A stretch of 64,000 bases of DNA from Eubacterium sp. 14-2 (GCF_000403845.2 NZ_KE159567.1:814911-878910); one strand, 5' to 3'; shown: positions 38,762 through 48,112, numbered from the stretch's first letter. Program-made: numbers and translations. The notes: a model not told the origin generated them from the sequence alone.

Positions 38762-41698
38762 GTGGCGGCAAACAGGATAAAAGGGATTACGGTAGAGATC
38801 GGCGGCGACACCACGAAGCTCCAGACGGCGCTAAAAGGCGTGAACACGGAGATACGGAACACGCAGTCACAGCTTAAGGACGTGGAGAAGCTGCTGAAGC
38901 TCGACCCCGGCAACACGGAGCTGATGGCGCAGAAGCACCGGCTGCTCGGCCAGGCGGTTTCGGAAACGAAGGAAAAGCTGGAGACGCTGAAAACGGCGGC
39001 GGAGCAGGCGAATGACGCGCTGGCAAGGGGCGAGATTTCCCAGAGCCAGTACGATGCCCTCCAGCGGGAGATCATCGAGACGGAAAACAACCTGCGTGAC
39101 CTGGAGCGGCAGGCGGGGCAGTCCGCCGTGGCTTTGCAGAAGATTGCCGCCACGGGGGAGAAGTTAAAGACGGTCGGCTCCGCCATTGAGGGCGTGGGGC
39201 AGAAGCTGATGCCCGTCACTGCGGCGGTGGGCGGGCTTGGCGCGGCTGCCGTGAAGGTGGCTTCCGACTTCGACTCCGCCATGAGCCAGGTGGCGGCTGT
39301 GTCCGGGGCGACCGGGAAGGACCTGGAAGCCCTGCGGGATAAGGCCCGTGAGATGGGCAGCAAGACCAAGTTCTCCGCATCCGAGGCGGCGGAGGCGATG
39401 AACTACATGGCCATGGCCGGCTGGAAGACGAACGATATGCTCTCCGGCATCGAGGGCATCATGAACCTTGCCGCAGCCTCCGGGGAGGATCTGGCGACCA
39501 CCTCGGACATCGTGACGGACGCGCTGACCGCCCTGGGGCTGTCGGCGGAGGATTCCGGGCATTTCGCGGATATCCTTGCGGCGGCAAGCTCGAACGCCAA
39601 CACGAACGTATCCATGATGGGCGAGACGTTCAAATACTGTGCGCCCGTGGCTGGCGCGCTCGGCTTTTCCGCAGAGGATACAGCGGAAGCCATCGGCCTG
39701 ATGGCGAACGCGGGCATCAAGTCCTCCCAGGCAGGCACAGCCATGCGCTCCATGATGACGAACCTCACCGGGGAAGTGAAGTTTGTCGGGGACGCTTTCG
39801 GCGAGCTGACCATCCAGACCACGAACACGGACGGCAGCATGAGGAGCCTTGGGGACATCCTGGCAGACTGCCGTGCAGCATTCGCACAGATGTCCGAGTC
39901 GGAGAAGGCCGCCAATGCGGAAGCTCTGGTCGGGAAGAACGCCATGTCCGGCTTCCTTGCGGTGATGAACGCTGCTCCAGGGGACATTGAGAAATTAAAC
40001 AACGCCATCAACAACTGTGACGGCACGGCGGAGAAGATGGCGGCCACCATGCAGGATAACCTTGCGGGGCAGCTCACCATCCTAAAGAGCCAGCTTGAGG
40101 AACTGGCGATATCCATAGGCGAAATCCTGATGCCGTACATCCGGCAGATTGTTGGCTGGATACAGGGGCTTGTGGACTGGCTGAACAGCCTGGACGAAGG
40201 CACGAAGAAGATTATTGTCACGGTCGCCCTTGTGGCTGCGGCGCTCGGCCCCGTCCTGATCGTCATCGGGAAAGTGGTCGGGGCAATCGGAACAATTATG
40301 ACCGTGGTGCCGCAGATCGCCAGTGCCATTTCCGGCGTGATTGCTTTCGTGTCCGGGACGGTGATTCCGGCGATCTCCGCCGTGGTGGCGGCTATCGGCT
40401 GGGTGCCCCTGGCGATTGCGGCAGTGGTGGCGATACTTGTGGTGCTGTACAACAAGTGTGAGTGGTTCCGGGATGCGGTGAACGCCATCTGGACGCAGAT
40501 CAAGGAATTTTTTGTTTCCGCATGGGAAGTCATCTGTTCTTTCTTTACGGAGACCATACCGAATGCCTGGAATTCCCTGGTCTCATTCTTCCAGGGCATC
40601 CCGGCATGGTGGAGCGGGCTGTGGCAGTCCGTGGGAGACTTTTTCAGCAATATCTGGACGAACATGATGAACAATCCCGTGCTGACGGGGATCGTGGACA
40701 TGATACGCTCCCTGTGGGAGAACCTCTCCACAACGCTGCAGGGCATCTGGAACGGGATAAAGACAGCGGCTTCCGGGGCATGGGAGCTGATAAAGAACGT
40801 AGTGCTTGGACCGGTGCTTCTTCTTATCGACCTGGTGACCGGGAATTTTACCAAGCTGAAGGAGGACGCCGCCAACATCTGGAACAACATCAAGAATGCG
40901 GCGTCCAATATCTGGAACGGCATCAAGCAGGTGGTCGGCTCACTGGCGCAGGGGCTTGTGAACCATGTTTCCATCCTGTTTAATGGGCTGAAAACTACGA
41001 TTGCCAATATCTGGACGGCAATAAAGAACACGGCCTCGTCCGCATGGAACGGGCTGAAAAATTTAGTGTCGTCTATTGCGTCCAACTTAAAGCAGGCGGC
41101 GGTGAACGCTTTCAAGGCCATGGTGTCCGGGATACGCTCCGCGCTTTCCTCCCTGGGGAGCGTGGTGCAGTCCGGGTTCCAGTCCGCCGTCAGCTTCATC
41201 ACCTCGCTGCCGGGGAAAGCCCTGGAGTGGGGGAAGGACTTCATCAACGGCATTGCGGACGGCATCCGCAGCGCCATCGGCAACGTGATAAACGCGGTGT
41301 CGGACGTGGCGGATAAGATACGCTCCTTCCTGCACTTCTCCGTGCCGGACGAGGGGCCGCTGACAGACTACGAAAGCTGGATGCCGGACTTCATGTCCGG
41401 GCTGGCAAAGGGCATCGAAAAGAGCCGGGGCATGGTGAAGAAGGCCGTGTCCGGCGTGGCATCCGACTTAATGCTCCAGCCACAGGCGACTGTCCAGGGG
41501 ATGCAGGGCGGACGGGATTCCTCCGGGGATTCTTCCGTGGGCGAGCTTTTAGGAGGGCTCCGGGAGATGCTTTCCGGCCTGCAGGAAATGGCGGGCGGCG
41601 GGACCATCTGCATCCCCGTGTATGTGGGCGGGACGCTGCTGGACGAAGTGGTGGTGGATGCCCAGGCAAGGCAGAACTTAAGGTCGGGAGGGAGGTAA
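38762..41698 (+). CDS. phage tail tape measure protein
   Basis: 978 residues from GTG 38762. The N-terminal 130 residues are coiled coil (ANRIKGITVEIGGDTTKLQT). The core PhageMin_Tail domain follows with VASDFDSAMSQVAAVSGATG, FSASEAAEAMNYMAMAGWKT and GIKSSQAGTAMRSMMTNLTG. A hydrophobic region (about 470-560) with several membrane-like stretches precedes a repeat-rich part: about five units of the type NIWNNIKNAASNIWNGIKQ. A tail of about 150 residues ends it. Length sets tail length, about 150 nm by the usual ratio (inference). Confidence 0.95.
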   Translation: MAANRIKGITVEIGGDTTKLQTALKGVNTEIRNTQSQLKDVEKLLKLDPGNTELMAQKHRLLGQAVSETKEKLETLKTAAEQANDALARGEISQSQYDALQREIIETENNLRDLERQAGQSAVALQKIAATGEKLKTVGSAIEGVGQKLMPVTAAVGGLGAAAVKVASDFDSAMSQVAAVSGATGKDLEALRDKAREMGSKTKFSASEAAEAMNYMAMAGWKTNDMLSGIEGIMNLAAASGEDLATTSDIVTDALTALGLSAEDSGHFADILAAASSNANTNVSMMGETFKYCAPVAGALGFSAEDTAEAIGLMANAGIKSSQAGTAMRSMMTNLTGEVKFVGDAFGELTIQTTNTDGSMRSLGDILADCRAAFAQMSESEKAANAEALVGKNAMSGFLAVMNAAPGDIEKLNNAINNCDGTAEKMAATMQDNLAGQLTILKSQLEELAISIGEILMPYIRQIVGWIQGLVDWLNSLDEGTKKIIVTVALVAAALGPVLIVIGKVVGAIGTIMTVVPQIASAISGVIAFVSGTVIPAISAVVAAIGWVPLAIAAVVAILVVLYNKCEWFRDAVNAIWTQIKEFFVSAWEVICSFFTETIPNAWNSLVSFFQGIPAWWSGLWQSVGDFFSNIWTNMMNNPVLTGIVDMIRSLWENLSTTLQGIWNGIKTAASGAWELIKNVVLGPVLLLIDLVTGNFTKLKEDAANIWNNIKNAASNIWNGIKQVVGSLAQGLVNHVSILFNGLKTTIANIWTAIKNTASSAWNGLKNLVSSIASNLKQAAVNAFKAMVSGIRSALSSLGSVVQSGFQSAVSFITSLPGKALEWGKDFINGIADGIRSAIGNVINAVSDVADKIRSFLHFSVPDEGPLTDYESWMPDFMSGLAKGIEKSRGMVKKAVSGVASDLMLQPQATVQGMQGGRDSSGDSSVGELLGGLREMLSGLQEMAGGGTICIPVYVGGTLLDEVVVDAQARQNLRSGGR

Positions 41699-41704
41699 AG
41701 CGGT

Positions 41705-42067
41705 ATGGCATATATACAGTATCTGGCAATTGACGGTGTGCCGCTCCCCCTGCCCGATTCCTATGAGGTGCAGATGGCAGATGTTGAGGCGGACTCCGGG
41801 GGCGAGACGGAGGCCGGGACCACGCAGAGGGACGTGGTGCGGATGGGCGTGGTGTCCATCCCCGCCGCTTTCTCCGTTTCCCCGAAATGGCTGAAAATGC
41901 TGACGGGGTTTAAACAGAAAGAAAAACTGACTGTGGACTACTTTGACACGGAGACGCTGGAAATGAAGCGGACGGAGATGTTTATCAGCGGCTATAAGGC
42001 GGCTCTTGTGAAAGACACATCCTATAAAGGATTGTGGAAAGTGTCGTTTACTTTGAAGGAACTGTAG
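41705..42067 (+). CDS. phage distal tail / baseplate protein
   Basis: 120 residues, ATG 41705 following GGGAGG. IQYLAIDGVPLPLPDSYEVQ, then RMGVVSIPAAFSVSPKWLKM and DTETLEMKRTEMFISGYKAA with VKDTSYKGLWKVSFTLKEL. The beta-rich order fits a small distal tail (Dit-like) protein that links tape measure and hub. I do not know the exact family. Confidence 0.7.
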   Translation: MAYIQYLAIDGVPLPLPDSYEVQMADVEADSGGETEAGTTQRDVVRMGVVSIPAAFSVSPKWLKMLTGFKQKEKLTVDYFDTETLEMKRTEMFISGYKAALVKDTSYKGLWKVSFTLKEL

Positions 42068-42085
42068 GGGGAGGTGGGCATCCGG

Positions 42086-43942
42086 ATGTACCCGGTGAGC
42101 GAGGCATTCCTGCGGGCGGTGCAGGAGAACACACGGAACTACCGCTGGACGGGGCAGATCACGACAAAGGGCGGCGCTGTATACCCATTCGTTTACAAAG
42201 ATATCGTGAAAGGGAGCGGGTACATCACGGCGCAGTGCTGCGGCAGCGCAGAGATCGAGCTGGGGACGGTGTACGCCGCCGAGATGGGCGTCACGCTCTT
42301 TTCCCAGATTGACCGCTACACATTGGAAGGGGCGAAGGTGCGGCTTTCCTACCACCTGCGGCTTGCGGACGGGAGTTTCGAGGAAGTGCCGATGGGCATC
42401 TTCGAGGTCAGCGAGGCGAACCGGACGGCGCACTGCCTGGAGCTGAAAGCCTACGACTATATGCTCCGCTTTGAGAAAAGTTTCAATGGATTTGAGACCG
42501 TGGGCAATGCCTACGCTTTTCTTGATTTATGCTGCAAAGCCTGTGCCGTGGAGCTGGCGCACACACAGGCGGAGATCGAGGCCATGCCCAACGGCACGGA
42601 GCTGCTCTCCATCTACCCGGAGAATGACATTGAGACGTACCGTGACGTGCTGTACTTCGTGGGGCAGGTGCTTGGCGGCTTTTTCTGCATCAGCCGGGAG
42701 GGGAAGCTGGAGCTGCGCAAATACGGGACACAGCCGGTGATGGAGGTAAAGAGCAGGCACCGGTTCACCAGCAGCTTTTCCGACTTCATCACCCGGTACA
42801 CTGCGGTCAGCTCCACGAACCTGCGCACACAGACGGCGGAGTATTACGCCCTGGAGCCGGACGACGGGCTGACCATGAACCTGGCGGTGAACCCGCTCCT
42901 GCAGTTCGGGCTGGAGGAGACGCGGGAGCAGCTCTGCCGGAACATTTTAAATGATCTGGCGGTGGTCAGTTATGTGCCTTTTGATTCCAGCACCATCGGC
43001 AATCCGGCGCTTGACCTGGGGGATGTGCTGACCTTCACGGGCGGGCAGGCGGATGGGAGCCAGGTTGCGTGTATCACTTCCTTTAACTGTAAGATCGGGG
43101 GAAAACATACGCTGAAATGCGTGGGGAAGAACCCAAGGCTGGCGCAGGCGAAATCGAAAAATGACAAGAACATCTCCGGCCTCTTAAACCAGATCGAGGC
43201 GGGGAAGATGGGGCTGTTCACCTACACCAACGCGAAGGCGTACAGCCTTTCCAAAGCCAGGTGCGCGGTCATCAGCATGGAGTTCGCGTCCTCCCAGGAG
43301 ACGGACGCGCAGTTCATCGGCCAGGTGATGCTTGAAATCTCCGCCGCCCAGGTGGAGCGGCAGGCGTCCGCAGAGGGGAAAGTCACCGTGCCGCTCCCCG
43401 CAGAATCCGGCGGGGCTGTGGATTCCGGGGAAGGAAACGGGGGTGTGGAAACGGAAACAGCGGGGAGTACAGATGTGGAAGTGGATGTCTCGCTGCCCGT
43501 GAAGTGGAAGGAGGACGGGAGGGTTTCCATCCTTGCCGCCTATGAGTTTGACGACAACGAGATCCTGTCGGTTTACCCGGAAGAAACTTTCGGCAGCGGC
43601 AGGCACATCCTCTCCCTCTATTACCCGCTGGCGGGAATTGTGCAGGAACGGATGCACACGTTCCGCGTGTACCTTTCGGCGGAAGGCGGGGAGGCGGCGG
43701 TCCCTGCGGGCGGGTGCATCGCCTCCATCAGCGGCCAGGCGATGGCGGGCGCGACGAAGAACTGGGACGGGACGCTGGAATTCGAGGAGTATTTCCCGGC
43801 GGCCATGCTTACGCAGAAACAATGCCTGAGGCCGGCGGAAGAGCGGCTTGCCGTTTCATGGCCGCAGGAAAAAGCCGTCCGCCACACAGAAACATTCCCA
43901 AAAGTTATTACAGGGTTTACCGGCCTTGTGCTGCCGGAGTAA
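42086..43942 (+). CDS. phage baseplate hub / tail-associated protein
   Basis: 618 residues from ATG 42086, with GGGGGAGG 12 bp upstream. A GTG at 42074 would be too near the ribosome site. MYPVSEAFLRAVQENTRNYR and YPFVYKDIVKGSGYITAQC open a hub-like fold. A conserved NDIETYRDVLYFVGQVLGGF follows, then VGKNPRLAQAKSKNDKNISG and a fibre-like end. Like the gp27/gp44 hub group it sits between distal tail and fibre genes. Confidence 0.8.
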   Translation: MYPVSEAFLRAVQENTRNYRWTGQITTKGGAVYPFVYKDIVKGSGYITAQCCGSAEIELGTVYAAEMGVTLFSQIDRYTLEGAKVRLSYHLRLADGSFEEVPMGIFEVSEANRTAHCLELKAYDYMLRFEKSFNGFETVGNAYAFLDLCCKACAVELAHTQAEIEAMPNGTELLSIYPENDIETYRDVLYFVGQVLGGFFCISREGKLELRKYGTQPVMEVKSRHRFTSSFSDFITRYTAVSSTNLRTQTAEYYALEPDDGLTMNLAVNPLLQFGLEETREQLCRNILNDLAVVSYVPFDSSTIGNPALDLGDVLTFTGGQADGSQVACITSFNCKIGGKHTLKCVGKNPRLAQAKSKNDKNISGLLNQIEAGKMGLFTYTNAKAYSLSKARCAVISMEFASSQETDAQFIGQVMLEISAAQVERQASAEGKVTVPLPAESGGAVDSGEGNGGVETETAGSTDVEVDVSLPVKWKEDGRVSILAAYEFDDNEILSVYPEETFGSGRHILSLYYPLAGIVQERMHTFRVYLSAEGGEAAVPAGGCIASISGQAMAGATKNWDGTLEFEEYFPAAMLTQKQCLRPAEERLAVSWPQEKAVRHTETFPKVITGFTGLVLPE

Positions 43943-43952
43943 GGAGGGCATC

Positions 43953-45338
43953 ATGAAACTGAAAGGGACTATGACGATTGAACTGACGGATGCGGGCAGC
44001 GGGGAGACAGAAACCATCCGGGAGGAGAACATGGTCACGGACGCCGTGGACAACATCCTTGGGAGCAACCTGCTGGGGGTGTATTTCGACTCCGGCACAA
44101 GCTCGAAGAACATCACGGTGAACAGCCAGCTCCTGCCCATCTGCCCGAACACGCTGGGCGGCATCCTGCTGTTTGCGGATACGCTGGAGGAGCGGAAGGA
44201 TAACCTCTACCCCATGTCCGCGAACTACCCCGTGGCCTACGCCTCCAACGACGTGAACCTTGGGACGGACACGGCGCGGGGCAGCATGAACCAGACGGAG
44301 AGCGGCCCCATCGACAGGGGCTATAAATTCGTGTGGGACTTCACCACGAGCCAGGGCAACGGCACGATAGCCGCGGCCGCCCTCACAAGCTCCTGGGGCG
44401 GCAAGAACGTGTATGGGAGCGAAACAGAGGACGGCACTGCGTTCGTGGTCATGAAGGCGGTCTCCATTGCCGGATGCACGAACCGGAAGCGGTGGCTCTT
44501 AAGCAACGCCATAGAATGCGATTTTGAGAAGGAGGAGGTCTGGTCCATCAACTGCAGCAACACAAACATCATCACCATCAGCAGGTCCAGGCTCCCCATG
44601 GTGAGCCTGTGCGTCAACGAGAAGCTGAACGACAGCTCCGTGCAGGAGCTGGAAAGCTGGGAGATCGAGCCGTCCGTGTTCGGCTTTAAGAAGAACGTGT
44701 ATTATTACGGCTTTTTCCTGAACGGATGGGACGGGTACTGGTACGGGTTCTGCAACAGCCCGAATTCCTCCGGGAACGCCTCGGTGAAATGGATAAAGAT
44801 AGACCGCACGGACTTCAGCTACACGGAAGGCACATGGACGCTCACCAACGTCCAGCTCCCGACCATGGGGTACCGCGACACCAACTACGAGCTGTACAAG
44901 ACCTGGACCCGCGCCAGCATCCGGGGCGGGTACCTCTACACGTTCAACTACGGCTACACCGGGTTCTACAAGATATGCCTTACGAACCCGTCCGACGTCA
45001 CGTTTATCCCGGCGGGGTTCACGGCAAGGGGGAACGCCCTGGGAGGGAGCCTTGCGGGGAACGCCATGGAGCTGATGGGGGACATCATCGTGGGGTATGA
45101 CTTCCTGCTGTTCGCGGACGACACGGTCAGGCAGAACAAGGGGAACAAAAAGACGGAGGACGTGCAGACGCCTTTGTTCTGTTATAAAAACTTCTGCATC
45201 TCCTGGGCGTATGACGCGAGGTATATGTTCCTGCGCACGCCATACCTGGGCACCATAAACAACCTGTCCTCGGCGGTGGTGAAGACGGCGGACAAGACGA
45301 TGAAGATCACCTACACGCTGACGGACGAGGGGCAGTGA
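43953..45338 (+). CDS. phage tail fibre / receptor-binding candidate
   Basis: 461 residues from ATG 43953 (AAGGAGGG upstream). An N-terminal conserved region (MKLKGTMTIELTDAGSGETE, then NMVTDAVDNILGSNLLGVYF) anchors it to the baseplate. A Gly/Tyr/Trp/Asn-rich beta region forms the rest (ENYYYGFFLNGWDGYWYGF-like stretches). Gene position and composition suggest receptor binding. The stop is followed by a strong hairpin and a convergent gene. Confidence 0.72.
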   Translation: MKLKGTMTIELTDAGSGETETIREENMVTDAVDNILGSNLLGVYFDSGTSSKNITVNSQLLPICPNTLGGILLFADTLEERKDNLYPMSANYPVAYASNDVNLGTDTARGSMNQTESGPIDRGYKFVWDFTTSQGNGTIAAAALTSSWGGKNVYGSETEDGTAFVVMKAVSIAGCTNRKRWLLSNAIECDFEKEEVWSINCSNTNIITISRSRLPMVSLCVNEKLNDSSVQELESWEIEPSVFGFKKNVYYYGFFLNGWDGYWYGFCNSPNSSGNASVKWIKIDRTDFSYTEGTWTLTNVQLPTMGYRDTNYELYKTWTRASIRGGYLYTFNYGYTGFYKICLTNPSDVTFIPAGFTARGNALGGSLAGNAMELMGDIIVGYDFLLFADDTVRQNKGNKKTEDVQTPLFCYKNFCISWAYDARYMFLRTPYLGTINNLSSAVVKTADKTMKITYTLTDEGQ

Positions 45339-45345
45339 CGGCTTT

Positions 45346-45374
45346 ACGGCAGGGGGAGGCGTTTCCCCTGCCGT
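45346..45374. terminator. hairpin between convergent tail fibre and SymE-like genes
   Basis: ACGGCAGGGG (45346-45355) pairs perfectly with CCCCTGCCGT (45365-45374). Without a clear T run it could serve both strands. Confidence 0.55.
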
Positions 45375-45417
45375 GGTAAAAGGGATGTGTGTATGCCGGG
45401 GGAATCCCGGCGGGGAT

Positions 45418-45774
45418 TTACTGCTGTGCGGCGTACCTGTCAGACGGCTCTGCGACCATGGAGAGGGATGCGGCTTCTTTTTCCGCGCGGCGCTTCATCT
45501 TTTCAAGTTCCGCAATCCTGCGGGAAATCTCCGCCTGCGTCTCCCGCTGTTCTTTTGCCGCCAGTTCTTCGGCGGTGAGGGTGCGGATGCGGATGAAGCC
45601 CTCTTCGTATTCAACGATGAGCGGGGTGCCGATGGAAAAGCCGAGGGCTTCCAGCCACTTCCCCTCCATCTGTATCTTCGGCACCGTGCAGCACGGGCCG
45701 GAGCCGGTGCGCAGGATTCCGCCGCTCTGGGAATAGCGGCTGCTGTATAAGACTTTGATATTTTTTGTTTTCAT
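45418..45774 (-). CDS. SymE-like protein (type I toxin SymE family)
   Basis: 118 residues on the minus strand from ATG 45774, after AAGGAGG. KVLYSSRYSQSGGILRTGSG and VPKIQMEGKWLEALGFSIGT with PLIVEYEEGFIRIRTL match the SymE fold, an AbrB-like barrel with GxWLExxGF. A charged C-terminal helix of about 45 residues is added. SymE of E. coli is an SOS-induced, antisense-RNA-controlled toxin that may act on RNA or the nucleoid. It is the only minus-strand gene in the prophage, under promoter module copy F. Confidence 0.8.
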   Translation of the reverse strand: MKTKNIKVLYSSRYSQSGGILRTGSGPCCTVPKIQMEGKWLEALGFSIGTPLIVEYEEGFIRIRTLTAEELAAKEQRETQAEISRRIAELEKMKRRAEKEAASLSMVAEPSDRYAAQQ

Positions 45775-45840
45775 AGGGTGTCCTCCTTGCATTTTTATTT
45801 CCCGTGCCGCCTCCCGTTTTCCGGGCAGGCGGGGCTTTGG

Positions 45841-45927
45841 GTAGTGTTATTAATCACTCTGAAGCCGTGAAATAGCAAGGAAAACAGGGGCATAAATGTG
45901 ACAAAGATTCCCACAGATACTTGTGTA
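45841..45927 (-). promoter_or_regulatory. cargo promoter module, copy F (minus strand)
   Basis: Read on the minus strand: TACACAA (45927-45921), TTTGTCA (45905-45899), TTGCTA (45878-45873), 17 bp, GATTAA (45855-45850), then ACACTACC. It drives the SymE-like gene, showing that the module works as a movable unit in either orientation. Confidence 0.8.
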
Positions 45928-45959
45928 AACGACACAAATAAATATCCTTTTGGATACGG

Positions 45960-45988
45960 GGCTGTCCGCCATTGGCGGGCGGCCTTTT
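45960..45988 (+). terminator. terminator before the holin gene
   Basis: GGCTGTCCGCC (45960-45970) pairs with GGCGGGCGGCC (45974-45984), then TTTT. Confidence 0.6.
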
Positions 45989-46022
45989 ATCATACAAAAA
46001 ATCATTTAAAGGAGGTTTCAAC

Positions 46023-46442
46023 ATGAAGGAATTCTGGAACACGATCCAACTCATCTTTACGGCCATCGGGGGATGGCTCGGCTGGTTCTTAGGCGGCTGT
46101 GACGGCCTGCTGTACGCGCTTGTCGTATTTGTCGTGGTGGACTATGTCACGGGCGTGATGTGCGCCGCGGCGGATAAGAAGCTGTCCAGCGAGGTGGGAT
46201 TTAAGGGCATCGCAAAGAAGGTGCTGATCTTCCTGCTGGTGGGGATCGCCAACATCCTCGATGTGCAGGTCATCGGGAACGGCTCTGTCCTGCGGACGGC
46301 GGTTATCTTTTTCTATATTTCCAATGAGGGCGTGAGCCTTTTAGAGAACGCCGGACACCTTGGGCTGCCCATCCCGGAAAAGCTGAAGGATATCCTGGAG
46401 CAGCTCCATGACAGGGCAGAGGACGGGAAGGGGGATGAATAA
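46023..46442 (+). CDS. phage holin
   Basis: 139 residues from ATG 46023 (GGAGGT upstream). Membrane helices at about 8-26 (LIFTAIGGWLGWFLGGCDGL), 27-48 (YALVVFVVVDYVTGVMCAA), 70-86 and 92-112. DYVTGVMCAA is the hallmark of the holin 4 / toxin-secretion holin family. A short charged C-terminal tail follows. It makes the membrane holes through which the amidase leaves; it ends just 2 bp before that gene. Confidence 0.9.
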   Translation: MKEFWNTIQLIFTAIGGWLGWFLGGCDGLLYALVVFVVVDYVTGVMCAAADKKLSSEVGFKGIAKKVLIFLLVGIANILDVQVIGNGSVLRTAVIFFYISNEGVSLLENAGHLGLPIPEKLKDILEQLHDRAEDGKGDE

Positions 46443-46444
46443 TC

Positions 46445-47956
46445 GTGAAACTGGTGGAAAGCATCCTGACAAGGAACCCCTGCTATACGGCAGGGCGGAA
46501 GATCACGGTGAAGGGGCTGATGCTCCATTCCGTGGGCTGCCCGCAGCCGAAGGCATCCGCTTTCATCAATAGCTGGAATAGCCCGGCGCACGATAGTTCC
46601 TGCGTCCACGGTTTCATTGACGGGAACGATGGCGCAGTGTACCAGACGCTCCCGTGGAACCACAGGGGATGGCACTGCGGAAGCGGGAATAAGGGGAGCG
46701 GGAACAATACCCATATCGGGGTGGAGATGTGCGAGCCTGCGTGTATCCGGTACACGGCAGGCTCTAACTTTACCTGCTCCGATGTGGCCGCGGCAAAAGC
46801 GGTGGCAAAAAGAACCTATGAGGCAGCGGTGGAGCTGTTCGCCATGCTCTGTAAAAAATACAGCCTGAATCCATTGGAGGATGGCGTAGTCATCAGCCAC
46901 AAAGAGGGACACAGACGGGGCATTGCCAGCAACCACGGCGACCCGGAGCATTTATGGACGCAGCTTGGCGCGGGGTACACGATGGACGGGTTCCGCAAAG
47001 CAGTCAAGGCGGCGATGGGAGGCGCATCCTCCGGCACGGGCAGATACACGAAGATCATGGGGGATTCCGCGGCAACGGCAGAGCAGATGAGGAATTATAT
47101 CAAAGGGAAGAATCCGGCAGTGGCGCAGTCTGTCCTCGATACGGTTCCGCTGTATCTCTCCGAGGGTAAGGCGGAGGGAGTCCGGGGCGACGTCGCCTTT
47201 GCACAGTCCTGCCTTGAGACCGGCAATTTTACCTTTTCCGGCTCTGCGGTCACGCTTTCACAGAACAATTTCTGCGGCATGGGCGTGACTTCCAATGGTA
47301 TGAAGGGAAATTCCTTTGGCACGCCGCAGCTCGGCATCCGGGCGCAGGTGCAGCATTTGAAAGCCTACGCCTCCACGGACGAACTGAAGAACGCCTGCAT
47401 TGACCCGCGTTTTAAGTATGTCACGAGGGGCTGTGCGGAATATGTGGAGTGGCTTGGGCAGAAAGAAAATCCGGCCGGGAAAGGATGGGCGGCGGGAGCT
47501 GGCTATGGGGAGAAAATCCTCTCCATCCTGAAAGGCATCCTTGGCACGGCGGGAGGCTCACCAAAGCCTGCTCCCGCAGAGACCGAAGCCTGGTACCGCG
47601 TCCGGAAGTCGTGGGCGGACGCATCCTCGCAGAAAGGGGCGTTCAAGTCGCTGGGGAACGCCAAGAAGTGTGCGGACGAAAATCCGGGGCATTCCGTGTT
47701 TGATGAATCGGGGAAGGCGGTGTATACCAGGGCGGCGGCATTCCAGCCGTACCTTGTGCGGGTGTCCATCCCCGACCTGAACATCCGGGAAGCGCCTGGG
47801 ACGGATAAGCCCAAGACCGGGAAGGTGACTGGTATGGGTGTATTTACCATTGTTGAGGAAGCGGACGGGAAAGGCGCATCCCGGTGGGGGCTGCTGAAAT
47901 CCTACCGGGAAAAGAGAAACGGATGGATTTCGCTCGATCACGCCAGCCGGATATAA
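46445..47956 (+). CDS. endolysin: N-acetylmuramoyl-L-alanine amidase with added domains
   Basis: 503 residues from a GTG. Residues 1-170 are an Amidase_2/PGRP domain: MLHSVGCPQPKASAFINSWN, THIGVEMCEPA and the HKEGHRRGIASNHGDPEHLW zinc part. Residues about 210-345 resemble a glucosaminidase (FlgJ-like) domain: VRGDVAFAQSCLETGNFTFS, NNFCGMG, GIRAQVQHLKAYAS. A SPOR-like section, VRKSWADASSQKGAFKSLGN, follows. The end is an SH3b wall-binding domain with LNIREAPGTDKPKTGKVTGM. Two enzyme domains on one lysin. Confidence 0.88.
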   Translation: MKLVESILTRNPCYTAGRKITVKGLMLHSVGCPQPKASAFINSWNSPAHDSSCVHGFIDGNDGAVYQTLPWNHRGWHCGSGNKGSGNNTHIGVEMCEPACIRYTAGSNFTCSDVAAAKAVAKRTYEAAVELFAMLCKKYSLNPLEDGVVISHKEGHRRGIASNHGDPEHLWTQLGAGYTMDGFRKAVKAAMGGASSGTGRYTKIMGDSAATAEQMRNYIKGKNPAVAQSVLDTVPLYLSEGKAEGVRGDVAFAQSCLETGNFTFSGSAVTLSQNNFCGMGVTSNGMKGNSFGTPQLGIRAQVQHLKAYASTDELKNACIDPRFKYVTRGCAEYVEWLGQKENPAGKGWAAGAGYGEKILSILKGILGTAGGSPKPAPAETEAWYRVRKSWADASSQKGAFKSLGNAKKCADENPGHSVFDESGKAVYTRAAAFQPYLVRVSIPDLNIREAPGTDKPKTGKVTGMGVFTIVEEADGKGASRWGLLKSYREKRNGWISLDHASRI

Positions 47957-47968
47957 ATACAGACAGCA

Positions 47969-48009
47969 GGGCCCGCGGCATTTTCCCATGTGCCGCGGGC
48001 CCGTTTTTT
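47969..48009 (+). terminator. strong terminator after the lysis genes
   Basis: GGGCCCGCGGCA (47969-47980) pairs perfectly with TGCCGCGGGCCC (47991-48002), followed by GTTTTTT. It closes the late operon. Confidence 0.88.
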
Positions 48010-48022
48010 AGTGGGTGTAAAC

Positions 48023-48112
48023 TACACAGGAAACGGATGGAAAGTTTGTGCATCTTATGGCGCAGATATGAGTGGATAATCTGCGGAATCTGATTTAACA
48101 TGGCACTACCCC
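48023..48112 (+). promoter_or_regulatory. cargo promoter module, copy G
   Basis: TACACAG 48023-48029, TTTGTGC 48045-48051, TGGATA 48073-48078, 17 bp, TAACAT 48096-48101, then GGCACTACC. The most divergent copy. Drives 48163 and 48228. Confidence 0.7.

Noticed and set aside
39403-41283. Minus-strand open frame of 626 codons opposite the tape measure gene
   Set aside because: Low-complexity Ser/Thr/Ile-rich product with no ribosome site, shadowing the tape measure protein.
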